Shown: positions 10,171 through 21,089 of the stretch, in pieces
Layout of the letters: every line of letters starts with the position of its first letter
Position numbering within the stretch: position 1 is the stretch's first letter
Origin: Saccharina japonica
Lineage: Eukaryota > Sar > Phaeophyceae > Laminariales > Laminariaceae
Assembly: GCA_008828725.1 (NCBI GenBank)
Contig: MEHQ01003423.1
Span: forward strand, 183,351 to 247,350
DNA: 64,000 nucleotides
Reading direction: 5' to 3'
Notes under the pieces: model-generated
Database searches by the model: none
Seen by the model: only the letters and a program-made list of their open reading frames with translations
What the model was told of the DNA's origin: nothing
Translations under genes and position numbers: made by a program

Positions 10171-11219
10171 GGGCAGCTGAACATCTAACAGATATGCTAG
10201 TTCATCTACTGAGCTTTTAGTACTTGGTATTACGTCCTTGCTTTCAGTAATTTCGTTTCCTGTGGGACGGTAGTCCCGCAGCAAGTTGTCTCTTTCTTCG
10301 TGTTTGGTGTGGAGACACACCGAGGTGGGTTGTGTGGTGTTACCACTACTTTCAGAGGGGTCAGCAACACGAGGAAATCTCAGAGTGCCCCTGAGGAGCC
10401 AGGATGGCCTTGACGGATTAAAGTGATAATGAGGCGGTACGGTCCAGGGGATAAGACCTGGTATCCACATTCCTTTTATTTCTTTCTTTTTTTGCACGCG
10501 ATGATGGTACATTATATCCTTCAGCGTGCCCTTCGCTGGCTGTCGTTCGATTTTGCCTATGCATTGAACAAGGGAGCACTGCTCGTTGGCGTTCCCGCTA
10601 TTAATGGCGCCCCCTTGCGTGCCGTGGTCGCTCTGGTGGGGTGGGAGGAGGGTGGGTTGGGGTTGGGTGAGGTGTAAAAGTCGGGAGGGATAATACCGGA
10701 GGCACGTAGTATTGAAAACTTGGACTGCCGTTGGGCATGACGAGGGGTGGAGGTGCTATACTGATGCTAGGCTGCTGAAATGCTTTGTTTTTTATTGCTA
10801 TTAATCTGAGCGCACTTTTAATACGACCAAGAGATGCAGTAGATGGTAACCCCCGTGACGAATCGAACATAAAAATGCTGTGGAAGAGGTCCTTCTCTCC
10901 CAGGAGCTCATGTCAAGGATGCTAGACCATCTACTCAAACATTATGGGGCTAGGTATCGTTTCGCGCTAACTTTGTCTCGTGTACCATTCGCGGGAGGAA
11001 GCGGGATATGACTGTGAACGGCGTTTCGTTGTTGTTCCTTTTTTTCGTATCTGGAAATTTTCACTAGTTGAACGGCTGGAACACCTACCCGGCTGCGGTC
11101 GTCTCCGAAAATTGGCTGCGGTACGAGCAGGCGGTACGGTTTACGGTTTGTATGCGCGCTTGATTTGTGCGAACCGCGTTAATCCGCATATTCCCGTACG
11201 TCGAGCGCCGAGGTGGTGA
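10171..11219. other. Stretch without recognisable gene
   Basis: Unique sequence after the duplicated block. A reading frame at about 10501-10675 (plus) gives a hydrophobic peptide (MVHYILQRALRWLSFDFAYA), but no splice context or family is recognised. Confidence 0.5.
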
Positions 11220-11980
11220 TCGTCGATCGCTGTTCCCCTCGGGAGTCCGCGGGAACTACTGTAGCTCGGGAACCCACGCGGGAACTCACCCGTCGGAGCC
11301 CGCGAGAACCATGGGGACCCCGGATAGGTTGCCGCGGGAAGATTTCAAGGCGAAGGACCTTCCGCGGGAGCCCGTTCGCCCGTGGGAACCCGTGGAAACC
11401 AACCCGAGAGCCTGCGAGGGAACCAAACTGCGGGAGCCCGCGGGAAGGAAGCCGTGGGAGCCCGCGAACTATGGGAACCGAGGGATCCAACGGAACCCCA
11501 CGGATTTCTCCCTTTTAGGGTTCTCGGGGCAGGCATGGCAATTGCAACGAGATCTCATGGGGACCCATTGGTGTCCCAGGGAAACCAGGGGAAGTACAGT
11601 AGGATCCCATTGTAATTGACATGGGATCCCTTAGCTTCCCACGGGAACCCATGTGCCTTTCCCTTCCCGCGAGAAAAAAAAATGTTAAGAGCTCCATGGG
11701 ATCCAATGTGATCCCGCCGGACTTGCGCGGGATCCCGCGGCACTACAAGGAAGTCGCAGCCTCAGCGGGTTCCATGGAACAAGCATGGCAAGCACTTATT
11801 GATAGAGTAATAGCATCAGCTGTAATATCGAGGATTGCACCACATGAGTGAACTTGGATGTCAAGCCATGGAAGTCCCATGGGTTTCCGTGGAAAGTCCA
11901 GTGGGATTTATCGTGGAAATTCGCACTCGGGACTTCGCGTTGCCATTTTATTTGCTGGGATCCCGCGCGACCACCTGGTA
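11220..11980. repeat. GGGAWCCC-rich decayed palindromic array
   Basis: Short palindromic words such as GGGAACCC, GGGATCCC and TTCCCRYGGGAA recur at irregular spacing for about 750 bp (for example near 11268, 11380, 11600, 11650, 11730, 11960). The several overlapping open frames on both strands, all rich in P, R, E, G and W, are a by-product of this composition. Confidence 0.75.
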
Positions 11981-12110
11981 CTCGTTATCCACTATGCGGG
12001 TATCAGCGGCCTCCATTACCTGGCCCTACAGACGCACATCGCACATGTCAGCGGCCAACAGCGTCTCGATCGGAGTCGAAGACAAAACCTGCTGAAAGTC
12101 GAAACGCTGG

Positions 12111-12141
12111 ATCTTGGATCTTGGATCTTGGATCTTGGATC
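12111..12141. repeat. 7-bp microsatellite GATCTTG
   Basis: Four tandem copies of GATCTTG end in GATCTG. Confidence 0.95.
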
Positions 12142-14685
12142 TGAAACATGAAACGGTTACTTTTAATACCGGTTGCCGTCCATCAACGCTCTATCCGCCC
12201 AGGACCAATGAGGGGACTTTTCTCCCAGCTCCCAGGCCCCATCCACGATCCAGGTGAGAGCAGTGAGAAAAGTTTGGAATGTGAGAGGCGGGAGGCAAGA
12301 GAGGTGCACAATTAGCTATCCACAATGCGTCTGCCCGCCTGAGAGGACCCTTGCGTTCGCGCGAGCTATCTGGCAGCAGGAAGTAATCCATTCCGTTCGA
12401 CACCCCACTGGCAAAGCACGGACCAACTGCCAACCGCTGCTGCTGCTGCTGCTGTCTTCTTACACGCGAGCGGATCTAGGCTTTTGGGCGAGCCGGCGAC
12501 TTCTTCTTGTCGGGGTAGAGTGTAAACAGCGAACAGCTGTCGGGCAAAGAACACCAGCCCACACTGGCGGCGCCGTTCGCGGCTAGGAAGCCCGAGGAGT
12601 ATCGAGGGGGTCACCGCTGCTAAGGATGTACTGGGGGCAGGTAGGAAGTTGGTGGCAGGGTCGACGAGACGGGACCACGCGCGTGCGCGTGTTGCTTCGA
12701 TATGATACCTGGAGAGAAGAGTTGTTTGTGGAGTTCGCACCATAACTCGTCATCGTGCTACTGTAGTTGCAAGCCTGCGCCCGGTTGATGCCCACCTTGA
12801 TTGGAGATCCTCGGAATTGGTGTCTAACACGGCCGGCCTGCATGCATGCGGAGGTGAGGATATTATCGGGTAGATCGTCTCTGAGAGCGCGCACTCGGTA
12901 TCTATTCGTAATCGCGCTCTACGCTACGAGAAAACAACTGAAAGCCATCGAAATATTGTCTTATATTTACTTCCGGGGTGGCAGCAAGCTTCTATTTACT
13001 TGCGGGGTGGCAGCAAGGAGGATCCGTTTCACATGCGATACCGTACGTACATGCAGCACGGCACGGTAACACACCTCCTGTGTTGTGATCATGTTTAGGA
13101 AATGTTGCTGCGCTGAGGGCACTTCCTCTAAAACCAGGGTGCCTGACTCAACGAAAATGGTGACTTTAAATAGCATTGTCCAGATATTTCTGTAGAAAAG
13201 CGTCGCTCAGCGTCTGTACTCTGTCCGTTGTCGAGACAACCAGCTTAAAAACAGCACATTCGTCCGAGTGGGTGGTGTGCTACGACCTGGTATATACCAT
13301 GGGTGTTTTACGATACTGCTGCTGTATATCATACGATGGCATATATATGCTATTTTTCTCTTTTCGCACGATTGGCAAGAGTGAGATCCAACAGTCTCGC
13401 CACTGCCGCCGACGCCGCCGCTGCACACGGCGCCTCCTTCGCTCAACATCCCCCGCGCTGCACGCGGCACCCCACGCTTAAGACACCCTGCGCCGCGCAG
13501 TACGCTGGTATATAAGGCTCCACATTTTTTTCTATTTTCCAAGGACGCTCATGTCCTGAAGTGCACGTTCCCCTTGCCCACGTTTTGGGGACGATTTACA
13601 GTAAGTGCTGTACTGCTGTAGTACTTGGAATTGCACTTGAATCGCTTTTGCCGGAGTGGCGAAAGATCACCGCTTGTCAAGGGCTCCTTTCCAAGTACAG
13701 ACAGGTTTGCAGCAACATCAAGTCGTATGGTGCCGGCAACCACGGAGCATGGTGATGCGGATTTGACCCCCGAGCGAAGGCGATGCTGCGCGGATTCGTG
13801 GGCTCTAGACCTGGCTGGGGACTCCTACGATTCGGGATTTGCTGCCACAGAGTGGTGAGTTTCAGGTTGCTACAGCATAATATTATATATCCTCTGTATG
13901 TATGTAGCAGGTATGCATTACAACATAACTGTACAGCAGAGTACGCGTGTGCGAAGTACAACTATACAAGGGCTTCTTTCGATTCCGCGATCGATCGTCG
14001 ATCGAGTTTAATCCCCTGGTTGGTACAATCATCAATTAGGAATTTGTTGAAGGCGCAGAGCTCTGCTGTTCAGTACTATTAATACTACTACTGCATGCAG
14101 TACTATACTGCTGTATAGTCACAGTTCCTGCACAGTATCGTAACAAGGCGCCCCAACCTTCGACGCGTAAACATGAGTAATCTAAAAAAAGATACCCTAC
14201 GTTGATTAAGCGCTCCCCCCTCCTTCAACAAACACCCTAATGCGCTCTTCTGCAATCGGGTAGAGCTCGAGAACGCGAGTAAAACACAAAAAAAAACATG
14301 TATGTGGGAAATTCCGAACGCTCGTATATGTGATGTACGTCTTCGTATATAACTGGTACTTGGTATGCGCGAGAAAGACAAAGGCAAGTGCCGGCAGGGA
14401 ATAGATGTGTCGATACCTCTTTGTAAATTATTTTACAGCAGCAGTAGTGTGTCTACTACAGTCAGTAGTTGGCGCGCAGCGTATCAACGAGTCCCATGGC
14501 CAGCCGCACATACTACATGCTATCGCGAAACCGAAAAGCCTAAAAGCTAAAAGCAGAGGAATAGGGTAGCCACTCGCGCAAATGGCTCTCAGTCGCTGAG
14601 AAACAGAACCTCGAAGAGAGAAGAAATAAAATAAATCGAACCTACGAGTGAACATTCTTTTTCGAGAGCGAGACAAGGGGGGGGG
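12142..14685. other. Gene-poor stretch
   Basis: Only a CTG microsatellite (12438-12458), short direct repeats (CTTCTATTTACTTGCGGGGTGG-type near 12967-13015) and scattered frames without splice-consistent partners are visible. A GC-rich segment at 13385-13505 gives Ala/Pro-rich peptides in several frames and is not a convincing exon. Confidence 0.5.
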
Positions 14686-14695
14686 NNNNNNNNNN
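14686..14695. other. Ten-base N gap after a G run
   Basis: Ten unresolved bases follow a G homopolymer, so order and distance across this point are unproven. Confidence 0.95.
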
Positions 14696-15144
14696 TTTCT
14701 GCGCGAATTGCAAGATAACGACTCCCGAATTTCCTACGTACCATTTCCCATAAATCTCGGCTTGGCTCTCTCAGTATACGTAGTAGCCTGTTTCTTATTT
14801 GGTGTCCTGTACTGTATATCTATTTAATTTTAATTATTTATTTCCCCACAAATAGACACACACTTCCTGAATTCTACAGCCTCAGATTGTGTCCCCCTCA
14901 TAAGGGATGTACATCCTACATGAGGACATGTAAACTCCGTAAGTACGCGCGATCGAAGTATTACACTCAGCTAGCAAAGACGAGCTTCGACGAAACCCTC
15001 GAGCTCACAGCTGTTGTTTTTTTTAATTTTTTTAATATACATATAATACGCACATGTGTACAGGACCTACCTGCTGAGCCTACACCGAACAACCACGCTC
15101 CTCCCACTGCATACCTACAGAGAACAGACAAACACCAGGCATAC

Positions 15145-15345
15145 ATACCCATTACATGGCCTGGTGCCCCCAAAACCCAGGGGACATTCCGGGTACACCC
15201 CTGGGTCTCCCACTCTGGGTGTGGTTTCTGAATTGTTGGATATGGATATTTCGGCGGGTAAATACTGTTGGGGGCCTTCCTGCTGAGATGATCGCGCCTT
15301 TTTGGATCTGGATCTTGCGGCGGGTAGGCAGATGCTGTAGGATAC
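15145..15345. repeat. Short direct repeats upstream of 5S gene
   Basis: Two related blocks of about 40 bp (near 15238 and 15302) share TGGATNTGGATNTTGCGGCG followed by a GGGTA-like word. Confidence 0.5.
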
Positions 15346-15801
15346 TGCTGCTTACTGCTGAGATCATGGAGCAGGCCGTTACAGCACCTGCCTCCTCAAA
15401 CCAACGTCTCGACCGTACTCGTACATCGACGGTTACTCTGCTCATGGCGTACCGGGAATCTTGGCCGGCCTCTACTGTATCCTCGCGTTTCGACTCGATT
15501 ATACGCAGAGCACTACACACGATTTCTGGTGTTCCATGTGGCCGTGCCATAGCTCGATAGGCTATCAACTGATCGGAAGAACAAACAAACACAAAAGCGT
15601 GAGCGTGCAAAGAACCGGCGGGGTACTACTGTACCGCAGTACAGTCGTGCCGTAACTCTGTCAATAACCAATCGCCCAGCGTGACTCTGAGCCCCTGGAC
15701 AGCAAGGCCTGGAACTTGACTCCCGCCGGGTTATCACGGAATACCGTACCGGGTACTGCAGTATTTCGGCTTATAGAAGGGGCCCAAAGTGTTCGAAATC
15801 A

Positions 15802-15917
15802 GGAACGGCCATACCACGTCGATCGCACCACATCCCGTCCGCTCTGTGAAGTTAAGCGGCGTCGGGCCAGGCTAGTACTACGGTGGGGGACCACGTGGGA
15901 AGCCCTGGTGCTGTTCC
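15802..15917 (+). rRNA. rrf: 5S ribosomal RNA
   Basis: This 116-nt sequence begins GGAACGGCCATACCACG and ends GTTCC, so the two ends pair to form helix I. It contains the universal 5S segments CGATCGCACCACATCCCGTC and GAAGTTAAGCGGC, and the internal-control region running through GGGCCAGGCTAGTACTACGG. The length is normal for a cytosolic 5S rRNA. A T-rich pol III stop follows at once. No 18S/28S rDNA lies nearby, so this is a dispersed 5S gene. Confidence 0.95.
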
Positions 15918-15924
15918 TTTTTTC
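15918..15924 (+). terminator. Pol III T-run terminator of 5S rRNA
   Basis: A run of T directly follows the last paired base of the 5S rRNA, as expected for RNA polymerase III termination. Confidence 0.85.
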
Positions 15925-16171
15925 TTTCTTCTTTTTTGGGTTGCAAAAGAAAGGCATCATTTGTGTTACTCGTACCCACGGGGGGCGAGTGCGACCAAGA
16001 GCATAGACAGACATATATACACACTGACTGCTGTCTGCCTGTGTCGCGAAACCGAAAAGTGACCCCCGCCCTATACGATACGCTACGTATACGTACTACG
16101 TATGTATGTATTTAGGAGGAAAGACGGTTTCTCGGGTTGGTTATACATGCGCGCCAACTTGTTCGAAATCA

Positions 16172-16262
16172 GGAACGGCCATACCACGTCGATCGCACCA
16201 CATCCCGTCCGCTCTGTGAAGTTAAGCGGCGTCGGGCCAGGCTAGTACTACGGTGAGGGACC
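16172..16262 (+). pseudogene. 3'-truncated 5S rRNA copy
   Basis: The first 91 nt of the 5S gene are repeated with one visible G-to-A change, together with the ten upstream bases GTTCGAAATC. After GGGACC the sequence diverges, so the last helix and the T-run are absent. Internal promoter elements are present, so it could still recruit pol III. It may be a partial tandem duplicate or the head of a 5S-derived SINE. Confidence 0.9.
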
Positions 16263-16567
16263 GTGACAAGAGCGGTTGCAACCCCTTTCTGGTTGGCAGT
16301 GCCAGACTGAACGTCACCGTGCAAGCACTTTGGGCCTTTGTGCTGGGTCTTGTTTTGAGCACATCTGGTATTATGGTGGAAATGTGGGTCACTTCGGTAT
16401 CGGTTTCGCTTTTGAATTGTCGTCGTGCTTGCCGTTTGCGGGCGTTCAAAAGCGGGGGTGTGCCGCTTTTGTCACATTTTGCGGAGGTTATACCCGATTC
16501 TGCATAGAATGCCCCGAGTGTGACTGGTTGTGTCTTGAGATTGTTGGAGCCGCATCCTAAAGGGCAT

Positions 16568-16620
16568 CATGCACAAAAGTTGTGCATGCCCAAGAGTTGT
16601 GCATGCCCAAAAGTTATGCA
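16568..16620. repeat. 17-bp tandem repeat
   Basis: About three units of TGCCCAAGAGTTGTGCA with small changes. Confidence 0.85.
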
Positions 16621-16924
16621 GCCGAACAGCTTAGGGACATGCCACCATTTTATACAGTCAAGGTACAACAACAGTGATTTAATGTGCAACTTTGTTGACA
16701 CCTGGTACATGCTTGTCACGCCGTTCGCTCTATTTTGGGTATCCACTTCTTTTTTTTTTTTTTTAATCATCAGTACTCTCCACCCCCGTTCGGCGCTGGG
16801 GTCTATTGGGAGAATGTGGTCAGTCTTAATGCGAGCACAGTTGACTGTCGTTTTCGCGTTGCACCTGTGTTCAATACTGCCTTTTCGAGTCCCGCTCGGT
16901 GCTCCGTCTCGAAAGGGATGCGTG

Positions 16925-16977
16925 GTCAATGGTAAAATGACTAAGGCAAGCAACAAATGAGTACCCCCCCCCCCCCC
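16925..16977 (+). repeat. Dispersed repeat family B end, joined to poly-C
   Basis: The words GACTAAGGCAAGCAACAAAT and GAGTAC precede a C run. The same 39-bp unit occurs at about 38931-38970, also ending at a C run. Confidence 0.85.
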
Positions 16978-17218
16978 CCGGCCCGCGCTACGGATGTGGC
17001 ATTAGCTTATGCTAGGCCATTTTCAATGACGGAATTCTCGTTAAGTGCCACGCTTTCGTTATGCGTTTTCCTGGCGGTTCCTTTATCGATTTTAACTTTG
17101 ACCGTGTTCTTCAAGAAGCGCGCAACGTGAACAAAAACACATTGCTACACCTTTGCTGAGATCGATGTTGCGACCAAGCCACTCAACTCAAGAAGCAACA
17201 AAACGGTCGTCTCTAAAC

Positions 17219-17281
17219 CAACATAATAGTGGTATACCGGGTATCTGACCAATATAATAGTGGTATACCGGGTATCTGACA
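17219..17281. repeat. Tandem pair, about 38-bp unit
   Basis: The words ATAATAGTGGTATACCGGGT and ATCTGAC appear twice back to back. Confidence 0.9.
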
Positions 17282-17649
17282 ATAACCGAAAGGTGTGACA
17301 ATTGTAGTGTTCAGTGTCATTGTTCACCTGGTACGCGGTTTGCCACACGTGCTTGGCCGAAACCAGGAAGATACACGACAGGACTGACGGTGTCATTCGT
17401 TTTTGTGGTTGGCCCAATTGTGTTTTTCATTATATTTACTTTGCTTCCTAGTCCCAAGTCGCGCAGGAGCTTTTTATACTCGGCGGCACTCTGAACAAGC
17501 CGTGGACACAAGTGCCCCATGCCTTTCTCCCCCACGGTGCCTGCCTTGACTTTTGTTGACCATAGAACTCGACAACTCCATGGCTCATCGACGTCCTAGC
17601 AAACACTATTAGTAACGCTTTCACCTTTCAGCAACGAAATAAGCCACAG

Positions 17650-17755
17650 ATAAAGTGCCCACCAGGTTCAAACCCCGATCTTCAGCCAACAAGGGGTAGG
17701 GTGGAAGTCCACCGCTACGCTTTATTGCCCACTCGGCTACTGCGTGACTATGTTT
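17650..17755 (-). repeat. tRNA-derived SINE-like relic
   Basis: On the minus strand box A reads TAGCCGAGTGG and box B reads GGTTTGAACCT. Between them is a hairpin GGTGG-ACTT-CCACC and a long variable-arm-like segment, as in serine or leucine tRNAs. The acceptor stem is not well formed, so a tRNA-derived repeat or pseudogene is more likely than a working tRNA. Confidence 0.55.
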
Positions 17756-18589
17756 ACGTCGAATCATGAACACAGGCAGTAGCCGTAAGCTCCACCAAAT
17801 TGACTCATGTAATTGTAGTTTAGTCATTTGTTTCCGTAATAAAAAAACCTCGTACGAAAGGCAGAAATAACGTGCATGCTACAAACAAACCGTGAGCAAT
17901 AACGTGACCATGCTTTGTTGCACGCGTACTGCACATCGTACGTATGTATACATGGCTCTACTATTTTAAATCGAAAGGCTGTTCATCGTGCAGTTTCCTC
18001 TTAGGGTTTGGTGCGGGTATTGTCGAATATAACGGGGCATAACCGAACCAAAACGACCCAGACCCAAGCCGAACCCTGTCGTGCACTTATAATACATAAT
18101 CCATCCCGCCCAGCTGCGCGGTGGGAGTTTAAGGCGAGAACAACTTGATCGCAATTGTGCAAAGCGAACCGCAATGTTTGAGATCCACACCAAACCACAC
18201 CGAATCCAACCACGCCGTAGCAAAACCAGCAGAAAACAAGCAGTTACAGCGATCAGGTTTAGTCGGTCGGGCGTTACGCCTTCTGTGACACAACACCGCG
18301 CAACACGATACGTATCCAGGGATTTTCCGGCTGGAAGATAAGGGCTGAAGGTATCGCTGAAATCGTATTGCAGACGATTATCTGTGCGTACGCGCCGTAG
18401 TTTCCTTCGTTAGTGGGAAGAAGCGGGGATTTTCGTAGTAAACTCGTCCCTCTATGCGCGCTTTTGCTGGTTACATTTCCGACATTTTATTCGCGGTTTG
18501 TGCCTCTGCCTTCTTACTTCCTGGTCTGAATGTTCTGAATGGCCAGTACCGCCGGAAACGTCCAGTGCCCGGTGTGCGGGCTAGGGAGA

Positions 18590-19330
18590 GGAGTGCCGGT
18601 GGAGACCCGTGTCCCGTGTGTCAGTGCACCCTCCTCCGCACATACTCCAGTGGACGCTGGCCGAGGATCGTGCAGCCGTGTATCACCCTCTGAGCATGTT
18701 GCACTGGATGCCCGAGGTAATCAAGCCGGACATACTCCAGCGAAAGCCGGCCGAGATCCTCGTGTTGGTGTTTCGTTATGCGCACTGCTATTTGCCCGGC
18801 TCCATGGCCAGTCGCGCCCACTGCAACATGTTTGGAGGGCGGTACACCGCTACACGGGTCTCTGGCAGCTTCTTCTGGAGTATGTGGGGGTACATCGCTA
18901 CACAGGCCTCGACCAGTTTCCTCTGGAGCATGCCCCGGCTCCTCGACCTGCTGTGTTAGGTACAATGTGTCCGAGGGACGGTACACCGCTACGTTCGCCT
19001 CGGTCGATTATCACTGGAGTTTTTTCGGAGCCACCCACCTCTCGCATACACTGCAACCTTTCGTGTAGCGGTGTGCCGTCCTTTGGACCTATTGCAGTGG
19101 ATGCCGGGGGTCGTGGAGGCGCACATACTCCCATACTCCAGTGGAAGCCGGCCTAGGCCCACGTAGCGGTGTGCCACCCTCTGGACATATTGTACAGAAT
19201 GCCGGGGGTCGTGGAGCCGGACAGGCTCCAGTGGAAGCTGACCGACGCCCACGTGGCGATATACCGTCCTTTGACCACGTCGCAGTGGATGCCGGAGGTC
19301 GGGGATCACGGAACGGACCGGCCAAGGTCG
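18590..19330. repeat. 90-bp repeat array with an inverted middle part
   Basis: CATACTCCAG starts recur at 18641 and 18731 and at about 19132 and 19225, about 90 bp apart. From about 18790 to 19080 the same units run in the opposite orientation (CTGGAGTATG). Unit words include GTGGATGCCGG and CACGTAGCGGTGTGCC. Confidence 0.8.
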
Positions 19331-19942
19331 CACTCGGGGAGACCCGAGCAACTACAAGACGAGCCTACAACTCTCCGAGAATATGTCGACACAGATGATC
19401 CAGCGCATCTACTGACCTCTCGCGAGGGAAATCGTGTTTTTGGCTCCCCTTTGCGGGCTTAATTTGCTGCAGACGTGTAGCAGCGCAAGGAGAATTGACA
19501 CGCCAACGAGCACCACCGTCGAGAAACTGCGCTCAGCGTTTGCTTGGATTATGCGATACCCCTCACGCCGGAATAAACCGTCGGCTGCATGGCCCTTCAT
19601 CTGACTCTGGCAAAGGCTACCATCGGCGCCCCCCCGCCCGCCACCCTCCCTGAATAATGTCCCGCATTTTGGAAATCCTGCTGGTTGGCAAGCCAAAGCT
19701 CAATCTAGGCATCCAAACGGTGTCGACACCAGACTGGACTTGGTCGTGATTATATGATAAGTTATAACGAGCAGGCTTTGTCACTTCCGCACCTTCTGCA
19801 TGAACACACGTGCGTCGTGGGAGAAGGTGTGGGAGCTCTGCAGCTTCCTCCTGGTGGCTGTGTGGAAGACACCAATGTATACTTGGGGAGTGTGAAATGT
19901 CGGCGTCGTCTCTAACGCACCTGCTTGTTCTTTGCGGCAGAC

Positions 19943-20041
19943 GACTACGTTTTGGTTGGGGTGTCTACGATTTTGGTGGGCCTCGTCATTCTGCTTTACC
20001 TCTCAAGAGAATGGCCGAGCTCATACCAGATGTACGGCTGA
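19943..20041 (+). pseudogene. Possible membrane-helix exon, copy 1
   Basis: After an acceptor-like TTTGCGGCAG the frame reads DYVLVGVSTILVG then LVILLYLSREWP, a good transmembrane helix, and then a stop. The paralogous place in copy 2 (22138) keeps the hydrophobic helix (DCILVGVARIII) despite many base changes. That suggests former coding selection. No family is recognised and the frames do not continue cleanly. Confidence 0.35.
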
Positions 20042-20660
20042 CGGTGGCCAAGTACCGCGCGCTTGCGGTGGTTCCGGCATCACACCTTGTCTGTATTGGC
20101 TGACGGGTGAACCTCGAAGGCACCGCTACGGTCATCGCTATAGCGGGGATGTGTGCTGATTCAAACCTGGTATTCCTCCCAGCTTTCCAGCACACCAAAT
20201 AAAGCTCGCTTAGGCGCTTCCAGCCTCGGTGGTAATCGCGGAGGCGTCGGCGGAGGTAACGTGGCTTAGCCATGAAACGTGGGGGGACACGCTGAAATCA
20301 GCAAGCGCCACACTCACGGCGGGGAATGTTTCCGGTGCTACGGACCGACGAATGAGTAAAGTGGCTGCAACCTCTGGTGCTGTAGCTTAGTACGGTGCTG
20401 GTGGCCAGGTTGAATCTAGAACTGTATTCCCCGGAGAGAGACTCGGCGGGGCTAGGATAGGTCGAACTATTCAACGATTCTACTCCAAAGAAGCCGGGCG
20501 CGGTTTGCAGGCACAACCCCGTTCGTTTGCCGTTGAAAACCCCAACAATTGTCTAGCGATGGGCAGTGCCGGCGAAGAGACGAGGAGCGACAGCCGCAAG
20601 CAAAGACGGGCGAGGATGTGTGGAAGGGGGGTGGGTATATGCATTTGAAAGTTATGCACC

Positions 20661-21089
20661 CTATTGAGAACCAGATGAGAGACGGTTTTGTTTTAGATCG
20701 AGGCCTCATCAACCACCTATTAATAGTGTGAGCGTGCAGCAGTGAAACTGTTATCGTAGCGCCTGCGCGCTGTCGCACAGTTCCTTACGTTGTACCTCGC
20801 AGGGACTCCCTAAGCTAATACTACTGTAGCAGCCCGGGTTGTTTCGTACGACCAGCACTGAACTCGCAACTAAATTAAGTCACTCCTTCCCCTTGCAGTT
20901 ATCAAAAGGTTGACAGGTGGCGGAATATGAGCGCCGGCTACACTAATATTGCTAGTGGCGACGGAGAAGACGAACGGCTTTTGACAGTAGGGTGGGCTGG
21001 GAAACGTATTTCGCTAAGATGCATGTGCGATGCTTCACCACGTTTTGGGACTGACTCTGTTTCGGAATAGCGGTTGCACTCAACGACAA
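20661..21089. other. Spacer between the two duplicate copies
   Basis: Nothing recognisable as a gene or a clear repeat. A reading frame of under 60 codons upstream of 20731 is not supported by splice sites or similarity. Confidence 0.4.

Larger units (their letters stand above)
16263..18589. other. Stretch with small repeats, no firm gene
   Basis: Contains a 17-bp tandem repeat (16568-16620), a family B end with poly-C (16925-16977), a 38-bp tandem pair (17219-17281) and a tRNA-derived relic (17650-17755). A frame at 16276-16560 gives a Cys-rich peptide immediately after the 5S-like head; it matches no family I know. Confidence 0.5.
18590..20660. repeat. Old tandem duplication, copy 1
   Basis: This segment aligns along its length with 21090-22895: first the 90-bp repeat array, then a shared block ending CTTCTGCATGAA, then AGAGCTCTGCAG-like and GTTTTGGTTGGGGT-like words, then GGTTTGCAGGCAC and ATATGCAT near the end. 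Divergence and indels are considerable, so the event is old. Confidence 0.8.

Noticed and set aside
11167..11619. Overlapping frames rich in PWEP/REP motifs on both strands
   Set aside because: Composition follows the GGGAWCCC palindrome field; all frames look alike and none has splice context.
15802..16262. Cassandra-type TRIM with 5S-bearing LTRs
   Set aside because: Identity between the two 5S copies covers only the 5S head plus 10 bp upstream, not flanking LTR-like sequence; kept only as an alternative in the 5S finding.
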